Below, in pieces: positions 43,601 through 55,682 of a stretch of DNA of 64,000 nt. The notes beneath the pieces were generated by a model. That model saw only the letters and a list, made by a program, of their open reading frames with translations. It made no database searches and had not been told where the DNA came from. Every line of letters begins with the position of its first letter. Position 1 is the first letter of the stretch. Made by a program: the position numbers and the translations under genes. This DNA comes from Opisthocomus hoazin (Eukaryota > Chordata > Aves > Opisthocomiformes > Opisthocomidae). Location: positions 70,923,403-70,987,402 of the forward strand of contig NC_134419.1 in the NCBI RefSeq assembly GCF_030867145.1, read 5' to 3'.

Positions 43601-46600
43601 ATTATCAATTTACTTGTGCAACCCTTCAAAGTTGATCCAATAACAAAAGTAACAACAAAAGACATATACACATGAAAAGGCTACTGAAAAAATCCACACT
43701 AACAGGTAAATCTAGAACTGGGGGGGCAGGGAGACAGACTTCTTTAGAAAATGAAAAGCAGTAACCTCACAGAATTATAGCTGCCGAAGAAAACACTGAT
43801 GTTTTTTCTGAATCACCCAATGGTAAATTAAAATGCAGTCACGTAAACTTGCAAGAGGAAATCACACGCATTTTAAAGCTGTTTGGAAGATTCACACTCA
43901 CATCTCAAGTCCCATTGTTATCCACTTCCCCATTCCTCCAGCCCTCCAACTACCCACTACAGCTCTCAGCAACACGCCCAGCCGACACACATTGCTCTCC
44001 TGGGCTCAGCCACAACCCAGACTTCCACCACACGTCTTTACACTGTTCCGTGCCTTGACCTGAACAGCACAGAGCACTAGAAACTCCACTCCTTTAGCTA
44101 AGGCCAAATTTGGAGATGAGCTGGACCTTCAGCTCTTTTTGCTAGGATGGAATCTAACATTTACTTTGCAAACAACTGAGGACTGACTTAATTCAGTAAT
44201 ACTGAGCAATATGTTTCAAAACGTGCCTTTTCTTCCTGACATGATTTTCAAAAACTCATATAAAGAAAGGTCAGCAATGTCTTATATCTATCCTGAGATA
44301 GCAGGTTGGCACTCATCCCTTGGAAATTGTGATTCAACAGTAATTGTGATTTTAAGAAGGAGTAATATGACTTTATAGAGTACATGCAAATGCATAATCA
44401 ATACCTATTCCACCATTTAAACAACTCTGCCTCCTATTCACTCATGTTAAACACATGCAATATTAAATTCCAATACACAGATTGATTTTACAAGCAGTTC
44501 ATTACACTCAAGCAGAATCCCAACTTGAAAGCTTGAAAGCACCTCTCCATGTAAGCAGCTACTAAAGCTCATGAAGCAATGACAAATACTTCACTTTAAC
44601 AAAACCACATTTATGATTTCTACTTCAAGAAGGCGTTGGCTCCTTACTGATCACTGCAGCATAGACTAAAGGCTCTGGTAAAGAGATTTTTTTATAATGC
44701 TTTACATTTCAGCTCATGCACCTATGAAATGGAAGTGACATATGACTGAAGTTTGAACAGTCAAAAGGCTTTTCTCCATGAAGCTCTGATGTTCATCGGA
44801 AAACCCCAGCAAACACAAAAACTGCCCATCAGCACCCTTTGAACAGTTCAGTTACAGACCCACTTCCCTCTTGCAGATTCCCAGGCAACAATCCAAAAGA
44901 CAGACTCCAAGTGACTTAGCCATCTTCAATTGCAAATTCAAGTGTTAACACGTAATGCAATATAATCCAGTGCAACACTGGAGATGGACTTTATTTCAAA
45001 TAGTTAATTAGAATTTATTGACTGAAGAATATTAAAGAGAATGATAATGATTTTTAGAATTTTCTTGACAAGTCTTACACATATGAAGCAACCAGCAACC
45101 AAAGTAACACTTAAATAAGCTATATGCAAAAAAGCTTCATAATTGCCATAGCATTTATTAGGGAGACCGTAATTTATTTGTCTGAACAGTTTGTTCCACA
45201 AAGGACTATTCCTCTCCTTTAAATATCATGCTACAAAATATTCTATTAGAAACATAATCTTAGATGAATCACAATAGAATAATAAGTACTTTCCATTATC
45301 TTTAAACAGATTATCCTAAGACAGAGACATTAAAGTAACCATTAACAACCAGACAGCTGTTAGAATCACAGGAACTGCCACTTCGTTTCAACTCTCGGGT
45401 AAGAGGCAAGGCTGTAGCAGTAGGACTGCGTAAGTGCTATCATGTGTACAATGACACTCCAACAAGACTGCTAAAGAAATAATTGATTTTGGGGTATGTC
45501 AATGTTGTTTTCTTCTCATGGTTGTGTTGTTCATTTTAAAACACAAGATACATCTCTTCAACAACCTTTCACATCCTTACTAGACAACAGTCATTATCTG
45601 AGCAAACTAAAATGCTTTTCCAAGTTAGTGCCAACCTGTCATTGCATCAGAACTCTTGCTAAAAATTTTACATGGCCATAAGGCTGGAATAAAATAGAAG
45701 AAAAATCTTACACTGCCAGCTCACTGGCAGTGAGCTCTAATGTAATCCTAATAACACCCTCACCTAAACCAATCTGAACAGACTGAACACATCTTTCTAC
45801 TTCACTTGTTTGGTGCAGGTTTTTTGTTTCTTTTTCTAAAGCAAAATAGCCTCAACTACTGTCTACTGCTCATCACAATGACAGCAAAACAAACTTTGCT
45901 GTTGCTTCCAATGAATACCCAACTTATCTGTATTTTGCAGAATACCTTTCATAAGAACTCCATCACAAATGGCTTTCCCAGACTAAGCATTACACCACCA
46001 GGTAAAATTGCCAAAGAGTGAAACTCCAATCCTAGGGATAATTCTGTTTTCAACTGAAGTTTATAAAGAAATGGGGATTCAGCTGAAGAAGTCCTGTTCT
46101 ACATGACAAGATACAAAAAGTAGCTCTACTGTATACCAGCTGCGTAGAGGGACAAACCAAAGATTTCAACTAAATCAAAAGGGATAGAAAGGTCCACAAA
46201 GCCAGATATTTTACATAATTTAGTGTGAGATGTATAAACATGAAGCCTGAAGGCCTGACTGAAATGCATTTGGCTACATCTCCACATCAGAGCAGCAAGT
46301 CATCCAACTCTGGAAGTGATGAAACATAGTAAAAGGAGATGAATTGGACTGAAAAACAAGCATCATGACACCTAAGAAAAAGTCACAAAAAGAACATCTT
46401 CAGAAGAGATGATCACCACTGCCTGCATTCCATATAAAACAGATAGAAAGTGGCCATGAGATCTCATACACTGATGGTCTTCCTGTACTTACAGATCGCA
46501 CATTTAGGAAACAAACAAACAAACAAAACCCCCGAGTTCCATCCACGCTAGCTCTCCCAATATTAATGCACTTTTGCCCAAGACTAAATACAAGCTACTG

Positions 46601-49600
46601 CTCTAATTTAGAGAAAATATTATTGGGATATCACCTAGTGTTGCTGAGAAGGAAGATGCAATGTAACGTGGTCCCAGCCACACAAAAAAGCTAGACGACT
46701 GCAATACAGACAGGACAACTGTGACTCACAGTACAAGTGGTAAAGCTGGCTGTGTACTCGGACACCGAGTCCTCCAGCCCAGGCATAACTTGACACAGCT
46801 CCCTGATTCAGCTCACACAAAGACTTGCTTTGATGCACTTGCTTGAACGGAGGGGAGTGGAACAGCGCGCACACACAGTGTGTACTCTCAGCATTTCCTT
46901 GCTTTTATCAGTTTAATACTTAATCTCAATTATTTTTTTCTTTTTTAATCTAACTTTATATAAACATAGATTGCACAGGCCCCTGGCAGTGCCAAGGTGC
47001 AAAGCTCAGCATTCCTATAAATTCTTTTAACATGAGTCAAGTACTTCAGAAGACAAGGTTTACTCCAACTTTATCTTTGCCTTTCTTTGCTTATGTCACA
47101 AGTTAGATAGTCATGCAATATTATATTAATTCCTCCAAGGCATCACTAAGTTTTCTACTGATCTCATGCAAGTGGTTAATATTACGGTCATATTAACTCC
47201 ACATAAGGAGTCAAGTAACAGCACAACTCCAAAATAAAGTTCACCAGTTAAGGTTTAACAAGCAGGACTGGATTTGTTCCCATCACAAGTCATGGGGTAC
47301 ATCTTGAAAGTGTTATTTTTTGTCATACTAGTCCCAAGGTTGGAAGCTCATGTCTCAGGGGAAAACACTATACTAGCAACAGCATCCTTTTACTGTGAAC
47401 TTCAAAGGAGACTTGGATATTTAAGGGTTTATGCACAGACTTGTAATCTTCTGTTAGTACACTGTCTTCAGAACAATTCTTACTCTTCACATAAAGAAAA
47501 ACAGTCTCTCCTTCAGCAACCGATGCAATGCCAGCGACAGCACTACTCAACTCCGCCTCCAAGGCTACTACCAGCCAGTTAGTCACTACCACCACTCTGT
47601 CTGCGTGCATGTTCTGACACCGATAATATCACCTGTGCAAAGAAGAATATTTTAAGGAAGGGAAAGAAATCAAGTTTACGATCATGTTCACAACCTGGAC
47701 AAAGCATACATTCTATGACAGGTCTTCTCCACCTATAACTGAGTCGTAACTCTCGTTCACACCATAAAAGTTAGAGCACTGGCAGACCTTCTTACAAAAT
47801 TGTAGTGTCATGGTAATGGTAAGATATGGGTCTTAGCATATTTGGCATTGAAGATGCCAGCATATATGCTATCAATGGCTGTTTTCAAATGTTGTTTCTA
47901 GAACACACAACAGAGTTGTAAAATTCCAACCATGTCATTACCGTCTGCATGACCACTGCATACTGAAAAAACACCATTCATGAGGATGGTAAGGTTCTAT
48001 TGTTTTCAAACCTGGTTTTCCCACAGAATTTCTCCAGTATCCCTGCAAACAAACAACCAAAAAACTTCAATCTTTTAAGGATCCAAATGAACCAACTGTA
48101 AGCTCTACAGAAGACTGACTTCCACCAATTAAAAGGTAGTATAATACACAACATTATTACATTTAATAAAAAAAACCACCCAGCATTCCATGTACTTCTT
48201 GAAATTAGGGTCATGATTTTCTCCTCTCTTCTGACACCAATTTGTTTCTGATGAACTTTTTTTTTTCCCCCACCCTCAGTCTGAGGCAGCAGGGTCTTGG
48301 TCTACAACTTGAAGATAAAAATTGTCCATAAGGCTTTCCAATATTGTTTCTGGCAACAGGAAAATAAGTTCAGAACAAGCCAACCCAGAACTAACTACAG
48401 GATATTGCCTACTGGAGCCCACATGCTAACAAAAGATGCAAACTACTGATTCAAGACATTTCTCCGGCCTAATAACACTACTAAATCCAGAAAAGCATTT
48501 CCTTTTTTCCATAGCTCTTCAAAAAGCCAGCTTCAGGAAATTCAGCGTTAGCCTTGGCTAGTGATAAGCAACATAGCTGCTAATTACGACCAAAGAAACC
48601 ACTCTCTGCATTTGGTTCTTCAGTCCTTTTCTCAACACTTTGAAATAGTGAACCTCACGCTACCAACAAACACCTGCCAACAACCCCAAATCAAGTCCTT
48701 TAAAACAACAGAAAAAACTGTTTCAAAGCCATGTCAAGAATGGATGATTACAGAATTCCAGAAAAAGAAGAGAAGAACTCAAAGGCAATACAGACCAAGT
48801 TTACTTTTCTTTTTTTTCCCCCATGAAACAGACATTTCAAATTGTCAGTCTCTTGAAACATCTTCAGACTTTGTTTCTCATAATTCTAGAGCTTAAACAC
48901 CTCCTCCTGAAGTCAACAGCAATATAAGCATTCATAGCAGCCAATTATTACATTTCTTTGTCCATATAAAAATACAACTGTGTCTCACGCTGTTTCAACA
49001 ATTTCCTTCTACAACAAAACACACTGGGATGCTGGTCACATGTTTTTTCAGTGTATTCTACTTGCAATGTTTAAACTTCTGAAAAGCAGCTTTACAAGAA
49101 GATAAAGCAGACCAACAGTAAAGCCAGACTACCGTATTTCTAATCTTATGCACAGATTTCACAGATCCCTCCTGGTCTGCACAAGGTCTCCCTGGAAGTA
49201 CATCCATATCAGACCCACCTGCGCAGACAGTTTTCCAGGACAGGAGCCCTAATCCACAAGCCTACCTCATAACCATCTCGCTGCAGTGGCAGTAAAGCTT
49301 CCCGCTTTCAAACCCAGAAGGGCAAGCAGCTTTCGCAAATACAAGGACACGTACCCTACCGCAACGCTGCAGCCGGCTCTGAAAAATAACCTTCCTACCG
49401 GTGTAACAGTTGCTGAGGTTTATCACCAACTTATTTCTAACCGTACAGCGAAACCAACACACAACCAGCGAGACAGACGACCTAATTCATAACGCGGAGA
49501 AGCAAGCTGTCAAGAAACAAAGAGCGCACGGGCCAGCACAGGAGCTGGAGCTACCTGCTCGGGAGGTCCCGGCCCTATGACAGGACTTCACCCCCCCAGA

Positions 49601-50006
49601 GCTCCGGCCGCTTCGCCCCTCTCCTCCCCGACGAACCAAGAACCGTGTCCCCCCCCCCCCCCCGCTGCAGCGGGCACCGCCGCGCCAGGGCAGCCGGGGG
49701 GGGCCTCCCCCTGCCCCCTGCGAGGCCGGCGCGGCCGAGTCCCCCCGGGGATTATCGCCCGCCGACTCCGGTGCGCCGCGGGAGGCGGCCGAAGCGGCTC
49801 CCAGCCCCCGCCGGCCCCTTCCCGAGCCCGCCGGGGAGCGCCGAGCCGGCCCGGCCCGCCTCGCCCCTGCCCCCTCGGCCGCGGATGCCCCCGCGCCGCC
49901 GCCTCAGGGAGCCCGGCAGCGCCTGCGGGGCCGAGGGGCGCCGGCAGCAAGCACGCACCCACGCACACAGCAGCCCGCCCACCCGTCCTCCGCCACGGCC
50001 CCTCAC
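34700..50006 (-). other. CCDC186: CCDC186 intron 1 (about 15.3 kb)
   Basis: This is long AT-rich noncoding sequence between the non-coding first exon and the ATG exon. It contains an A-run at about 39,483-39,498, an (AAAC)n tract at about 46,509-46,527, a small perfect hairpin at 45,711-45,732 and G-rich sequence at about 35,231-35,263. I see no coding exon, RNA gene or interspersed repeat. The open frames in it (for example 38,722-39,213) lack homology and start at non-ATG codons. Confidence 0.6.
45711..45732. repeat. Small perfect hairpin, 9-bp stem
   Basis: CACTGCCAG and its exact reverse complement CTGGCAGTG are separated by CTCA, within CCDC186 intron 1. The stem is too short for a miRNA precursor by itself. 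Confidence 0.8.
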
Positions 50007-50110
50007 CCGCGCTACGAGCCCGGTAGGGGAGGCGGCTGCTCCCGCATGGCGGCGGCACCGGCCGCGGCCGCCCCGGCCAGCTGACACATCAACAAAGATG
50101 GCGGCGGCGG
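50007..50110 (-). other. CCDC186: Inferred non-coding exon 1 of CCDC186
   Basis: A good donor, GCGG|GTGAGG, on the minus strand at 50,007 lies inside the CpG island and is suitably placed to join the ATG exon acceptor at 34,699. The transcription start is not defined by sequence; the right edge is nominal. The exon would contain a short upstream ORF (see 50,012-50,047). Confidence 0.5.
50012..50047 (-). promoter_or_regulatory. CCDC186: Upstream ORF in CCDC186 5'UTR
   Basis: The ATG sits in the near-ideal context GCCGCCATGC and opens an 11-codon frame (MREQPPPLPGS) that stops with TAG five bases before the exon 1 donor. If transcription starts to the right of 50,047, every scanning ribosome meets it before the main start. 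That would predict reduced or regulated translation of CCDC186. Confidence 0.45.
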
Positions 50111-50520
50111 GCGGTGCTCCCGCCGGGAGCGCGGGGCGGGTAGGGGGCGGGGCCATCCCGGCGGCCTGCCCGCAGTGGGCGGGACCGGAGGGAGCGCGGC
50201 GGGGCAGCGCGGTCCCCGGGGCTCGGCCGGCCCGGGCGGGTCCGCCCTGCCCCGCTCCGCGGGGTGCTGCGCGCTGGCGTCACCGGGACGCGCGCGCGCT
50301 CCCTCAGGGTCGGTCGCTCGCCGAGGCGCGGTCGGTGGTGGCGGGAGGCGCGGAGGGGCTGGGGCTCCCCCGTCCCCGGAGGCACCCGAGAGCCGTCCGG
50401 GCGCGGTCCCGAGCACCCCGCCGTGACGGCGGGGTGAGCCTTCCCGCCGCCGCCCCTCTCCCCCTCGTCCCGCCGCTGCCGGAAGCGCGCTAACGGGCGG
50501 ACTGAGGGAAACGCAGCTCG

Positions 50521-53500
50521 GCGTTGGCTGAAGGTGCCGGCAGCTCCGGGAACAGACGCTGCTGAATCCCGCACACGAAATAATATTTATACACAGGGTC
50601 TAAATGATTTCAGTCAGGCGGTGGGGGTTTTGTCTCTGTCTCAGCGGACGTTACAACCTGTCTGGGCGAGGGGTTTCGTGCCCGGCGCTTCACGGTGCTA
50701 CCCAGGACCGGAGCCCCGGGAAGCGGCCGTACGGGAGGAATTCTTCAGCCCACAGTTTTTGGAGAGATCGTCACAAAGATCCCTGCGCTTTCTGCAAGGT
50801 CGGTGCGCGAGTAATGACTGTTTAACAGAGTCTCTTCTTCCCTAAGTAAAGAGCACCTCCTTTTCCAGGACCAACCCCTACGCGCAACGTCAGAAGCCTC
50901 GGCACCCACACGCTGCGTAGATTTACACGAGTAAATCCAGCGGTGATAATAAACCCAGCTGCAGTCAGCGCCTGCCGGTACTTCACTCCTTATTCCGACA
51001 AGATAAAAAAATAGTGAAAAACTTGCTGGGCATCAAAAATCTGGAGTACGTTTCAGTGCTGGGAACAGCAATTTCTCCGTGGAATACAAAGCTTTCTGGA
51101 ATCCAGAGCATTACATAAATGCCATTTTATTTCACTTAAGTAAAAATAAATGGAAAAAACTACCTTAGCAGACAATCTGAAGTGAAAACAGTTGCATATA
51201 CTATAGCAGATCAGGTAAAGTAAGTAATGACACCTTTTCTCCAGGAACTTCTTAAACATAACCATAGAAAAGGAAGTTAAAATCATTGAATAATTTGGGT
51301 TGGAAGGGACCTCAGGAGCATAGCTAGTCCAATCCCCTACTCCCTGCGGGGCTAACTTTGATGTTAGATCAGATTGCTCCTTTATTTTGGCTAATTTACA
51401 TACAAAAGTATACACATATAAACCTATATGCTTTATACTTACAAAACCTAGCGATGATTTCTTCAGTTCATACCTTGGATGACTTTGAAAGTAGAATGTG
51501 CTGCATAAGTTGACTTACAAACATTAATTGGGAGCATTATTTCATATGATGTTATTTTTCTCCTTTCATCTTTCCAGGTAACTGGAATTTCAAAAATCAC
51601 AAGTGCAGAAAATGCTCCCTTGAAACCTTTTTACAGATCCTTAGAAACAACACTGGGGTCTTACAGAAAATCGATCTGCAAACCATTCGGAGCCCATAGC
51701 CATAAACCTTTGCATTTTCATTATTTTGGGAAAGATAATACTGCTTCAGATAATTAAACATTAATATCCTAACCATCACCTCTAAAGCAGTGAAGGAGTC
51801 AGATAAAGGCATATGTCTTTTAAAACATTGTTTAGGTGAGAGCATAAACTAGAAAAGGTTGTGGGGAGAACTCATGGCCTCAGCTTTAACCTCCAAATAA
51901 TATTTTGAAGGTAAAAATCTAGCCATTGCGTTGCTCATAATACGCTGTGCATTCCATATTGCTAAAAATACATTAAAAAATCAGGTGTGGAATAGAGATA
52001 AAAAAAATTTGTCTGTTTTCAGAAAGCAGTGCCATGCAACACTCACTTGCCAATTGCCATGCAGCCCAAGCCTAAGCTTTGCTTCCCAAAACGCTCCTTT
52101 GCCCTCCTGCTCTGGAGCTGAGCGGCAAAGTTCACACAGCCTCGCTGCTCTGTAGCGCAGTCACTTCAGTGCCCGAACGCTTCTTTGGTCTTCTCTTCTA
52201 GTTATTTAACGGCAACTGCACCACTGCCCTCTGGCCTCAGTCCTTGTAAGACTGAGGCTTCGGCTTTGCAGTATGCTTTGTCTGCAGCCCCACTAATGTT
52301 AATTGTGCGTGGCTCAGTGCGTCCCATCAGACCTGGCAGAATTTCAGCTGGTTTTCACCTTTTATTCTGGACATGTTTTTCAGCGTGACTGAAATCAGGT
52401 TAAGAAAATTGAGCCTGCTTAGCAGATTTCTCCTTTAAAGGCAGGCGAAAAAGATTTTTTTTGCAGTCTGCTGGATTCTCTACAGCTCTACTCCCAGCAC
52501 TGATGCTCAGAGAGTTCTGACTCTTACAGTAGCTGTGCTTCAGCCAAATTTTCATCTGAGCAGTATCTTATCCCCAGGAGGCAGCCACAGATACTTGGGG
52601 AATGATAATGAGAGGCCATAGCAAGAGCTGCTTTCTCAAACTGCATGCACATTAAATAAGAATGACTCAATTACTGTAACTCCTAGTTAGCCATCCATAG
52701 CTCTCATTTCGCATGTACAAATGCTGAGGACGATTTCTGAGTGAGAAAACTTACCATCTGAGACACAGATACCTGTACACAACAACCTTCTCTTCTGCTG
52801 CAGACATAAGCTCTGCATTGCAGAGGCAGAAGCAGAATTTGGCCTGTTTTCTCAAAAGGTTGTAGTTCTGGCTTTTGGCCCATGCTTTGTTATCTAAGAA
52901 AAAGTAAGTGTTCGTGTAATTGCTCAATTTCCAGGTGATGTTTGTCCTTATACATAGCATTTTTATAGCTTTGCCCACTGGAGGGGCTTACAATCCAATG
53001 CTTCTAAACTAAAAAAGTGTTATCAACTCCACTTTCACAGAGAACGCTGAGGTGGCTGGAACAGCAGCTGTGCTGAGCACCCCACACTCCTCTGGGACCC
53101 CTGGGGCCAGGGCTGGCGTTGCCAAGGAGGAGCTGGGAGCAGAGCCCAGGCTGCCTGACTGCCATCCTCTGCCTTCGTCAGGAGGCTGGTCTGTCATAAT
53201 GTAATTACCGTGGACCGATTTGATTCCTTCGTTTAAAATCGTGGCAAGATTACATGAAGAGTTATTATTGTATTCATTATGAATTGCTTTCATTCTGTAA
53301 CTACTTCATTCTAAGCAAGTAGGGTTTGCCGGGGGTCTTCAGGGAGCACCATCCCCAAAGGCCCAGGAGCCTTGTCTCCCCTCCCTGCGCCAGGCAGGGC
53401 CAGGGGCAGCAGCACTGCCGCAGCCCCGGTGCTAACGCCTTGCCACCACTGTCATGTCCCATCTATGCACAGTACAGTTAAGTGCTCTGAGTAAGTTACA

Positions 53501-55289
53501 CCTGGAAAAACCAATTTTCATGATATGTTGTTTGGACTGTCCATGCAGCACAGCGGTGTCCCAGCTAGTTCCTAGGCACTTACATCCTACAAATTAGAGC
53601 TAGTGACACACTGGTGCAGTCATTACAGAACCCACAGGTAAGCTAACACGAAGCTCTTGCTGAAAATTGCAGGCAGACAACATCAACCTCCTACAGCTGT
53701 GACGTTACTCCTGACCAGCCTCCACGCAAACAGTTCTCTCCCCAGTTACCTCTGACACCCCTTCACCTACTTTTTTCCCACTGCTGCAGCCAGACCTGTT
53801 ATTTTTGTCTTTTTAGAATTAATTTTACTGCTGTCATTTCCTGCCCTTTCGTGTTGCAGTATCCTGAGGCGTGTGAAGTCCCAAATCACTGACATTTAAA
53901 AAATAAAATTGATGAAAACAACATTTGCCCTTGCTCAATCATTCTTTGCAACCTCTAACTGCAAGAAAATGTTGTGCTAGTTCACGTGCTGATGAAGTTC
54001 TGTCTCCAGCGGGATACCTGATTTTCCTTTTCCTTGCATCCTGTCAATATACTTCCAGCACAGTCTATAGTGTTAATTAGTGTCATTTCAAAAGACTGTT
54101 CAGTCTGGCAGCACTGTTTTGGTTCAACAGCCTTGGGGATCGAAATTGCTTGCCAGCTACATGTACTAGACACGTGGATATTTTAAGTCACAAACTCAGT
54201 CTGATTTTTATTCTTTTTTGAGAGGTTTGAATGACAGAGAAGCATTTCTTAATGCCTCACTAATATTAGTGCTTCCTAGGCACGAGGTTTATCGGGCTGA
54301 TCTCGGGGACTGAGGAACAAGGTGCAGGAGGTAAGGGAGGCTGCATGACCCTAACTGCCCTGTCCCCCTGCCCACCTCCCTGCACAACTCTGCCTACGCT
54401 GATACGCAACGCTGGGTGACTTGGCAGAAGGATGTCCTGAAATCCCACCAAACCCTGCCTGATTTCCCCTCCTGCTTTCAGAGCAGCCGCCAGCACAGGC
54501 ACCTTCTACTCCGATTGCAGCTGAGGGCTGCAAGTTCACTGGAGCCAGGAGGAGTCTTAGACTTTGGCACGTAGTATCTAAACCACCTAGAAAAAACTCA
54601 GCAAACCTTTGATGTGTTGTTCCCTTTTCTTCTGAGAACGCTTAGCAGGGAACAACAGTTTGGCAGACAGGATCCTAGACTTCAACGTGGCAGATTTAAG
54701 CTGAAATGCCATCACAGCCAGACTCCTAATGGCTTTAAGGCAAAATAGCCGTGCCTCAGTTTCTTCTCTGTGAACAGGGATAACTATTCCCTGCCCCACA
54801 GAACTTGTAAGAATACAATCCATCGCTGATTTTATACACTTTAATAGTAAGTACAACAGTGTGGGCACTAAAATAGACCAGATTCATTTATTTTTGGTGA
54901 AAGTTTAATTGCACAGCACTAGGAACACCTGAGAATATGACTAAGTAGCAGCCTAACTGCAGCAGCCTTGAGGATGAAGTCAGTACTTTCTCCAGCATAG
55001 ATAGCGACGTGAGGAGGGAAAGAAAGTTAAAAGCAGAGGAGAATACTTTGTGTAGAAAAGAAAGAGGAGAAGGGATAAATGAAAGCAGAGAGTAAGTTGG
55101 AAATGGGAGATGAAGTGATGTGTTTTCTAGGTTGCAGGGCAAAGTTTGTATATTTTAAAATACAAATGCATCAATTGGATGTATCAAATTTAAGCACTCT
55201 TGCATAGATACTACAGCCAGCTTCTGAAATCGTATTAAACAAGAGTGTCTAACTGATGTCCAAAGAGAATTTTCATTTTATTGGAGAAA
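50521..55289. other. Intergenic DNA between CCDC186 and TDRD1
   Basis: This is about 4.8 kb of mixed-composition sequence between the two CpG islands. It holds one short CR1 remnant and E-box CACGTG motifs near 53,983 and 54,172. No exon chain or RNA gene was recognised. Confidence 0.55.
51281..51380 (-). mobile_element. Short, decayed CR1 3' remnant
   Basis: The plus strand shows the antisense CR1 3' end: AATTTGGGTTGGAAGGGACC, then TAGTCCAATCCCC and a diverged AACTTTGATGTTAGATCAG-like stretch. It belongs to a different, older-looking CR1 lineage from the other two copies and has no coding remains. Confidence 0.75.
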
Positions 55290-55599
55290 CGGCAGCAGGC
55301 AGCTACACGCCTTTCCTGCCGCTGAGTACGGCCAGCACATCTTCGGCCGGGGCGCCGGCAGCCGCGCAGCCTCAGCTCGGCAGCACGGGCCGGGCAGCGG
55401 GACCCGCCAGGCCTTGACCAGCAGGCGCCGATCACCCGCCCGCAGCCGGGGGTCCCCTCAGCCCCGCGCCCGCCCCTCGGTCACACGCAGCGCCGCGCCC
55501 CGCCCCGCTCCCGCTAAGATGGCGGCGCGGCGCGGCAGCACGTGCCCCCGCCCCGCCCCATGACGGCCGCGGCGCGGGGCGGGCCCCGGTCTGGGCGGG

Positions 55600-55682
55600 A
55601 CGGGCCATAGGCTGAGGGGCTGCGGAGTCGTCTCTTCCTTCCTGGGACCAGTGTGTCCTGTCCAGCCGCCGTCGGACCTCGA
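55600..55682 (+). other. TDRD1: Inferred non-coding exon 1 of TDRD1
   Basis: A donor CTCGA|GTGAGG follows position 55,682 at the downstream side of the CpG island. No ATG lies in the preceding 80 bases, so this would be a 5'UTR exon joining the acceptor at 56,725. The left edge (transcription start) is a guess. Confidence 0.4.

Larger units (their letters stand above)
49560..50520. promoter_or_regulatory. CCDC186: CpG-island promoter of CCDC186
   Basis: This is a sharp rise to very GC- and CpG-dense sequence, with a 15-base C run at 49,649-49,663. It carries a YY1-type AAGATGGCGGC at 50,095-50,105 (plus strand) and an ETS-type CCGGAAG near 50,478. It has no TATA box. This fits a housekeeping promoter with dispersed starts. 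CpG islands often fire in both directions, so a divergent plus-strand transcript is possible. Boundaries are by eye. Confidence 0.8.

Noticed and set aside
49645-50493. Long open frames of up to 282 codons on both strands around 49.6-50.5 kb
   Set aside because: They lie in a CpG island, where stop codons are rare by composition. The peptides are Pro/Ala/Arg/Gly-rich with no family resemblance.
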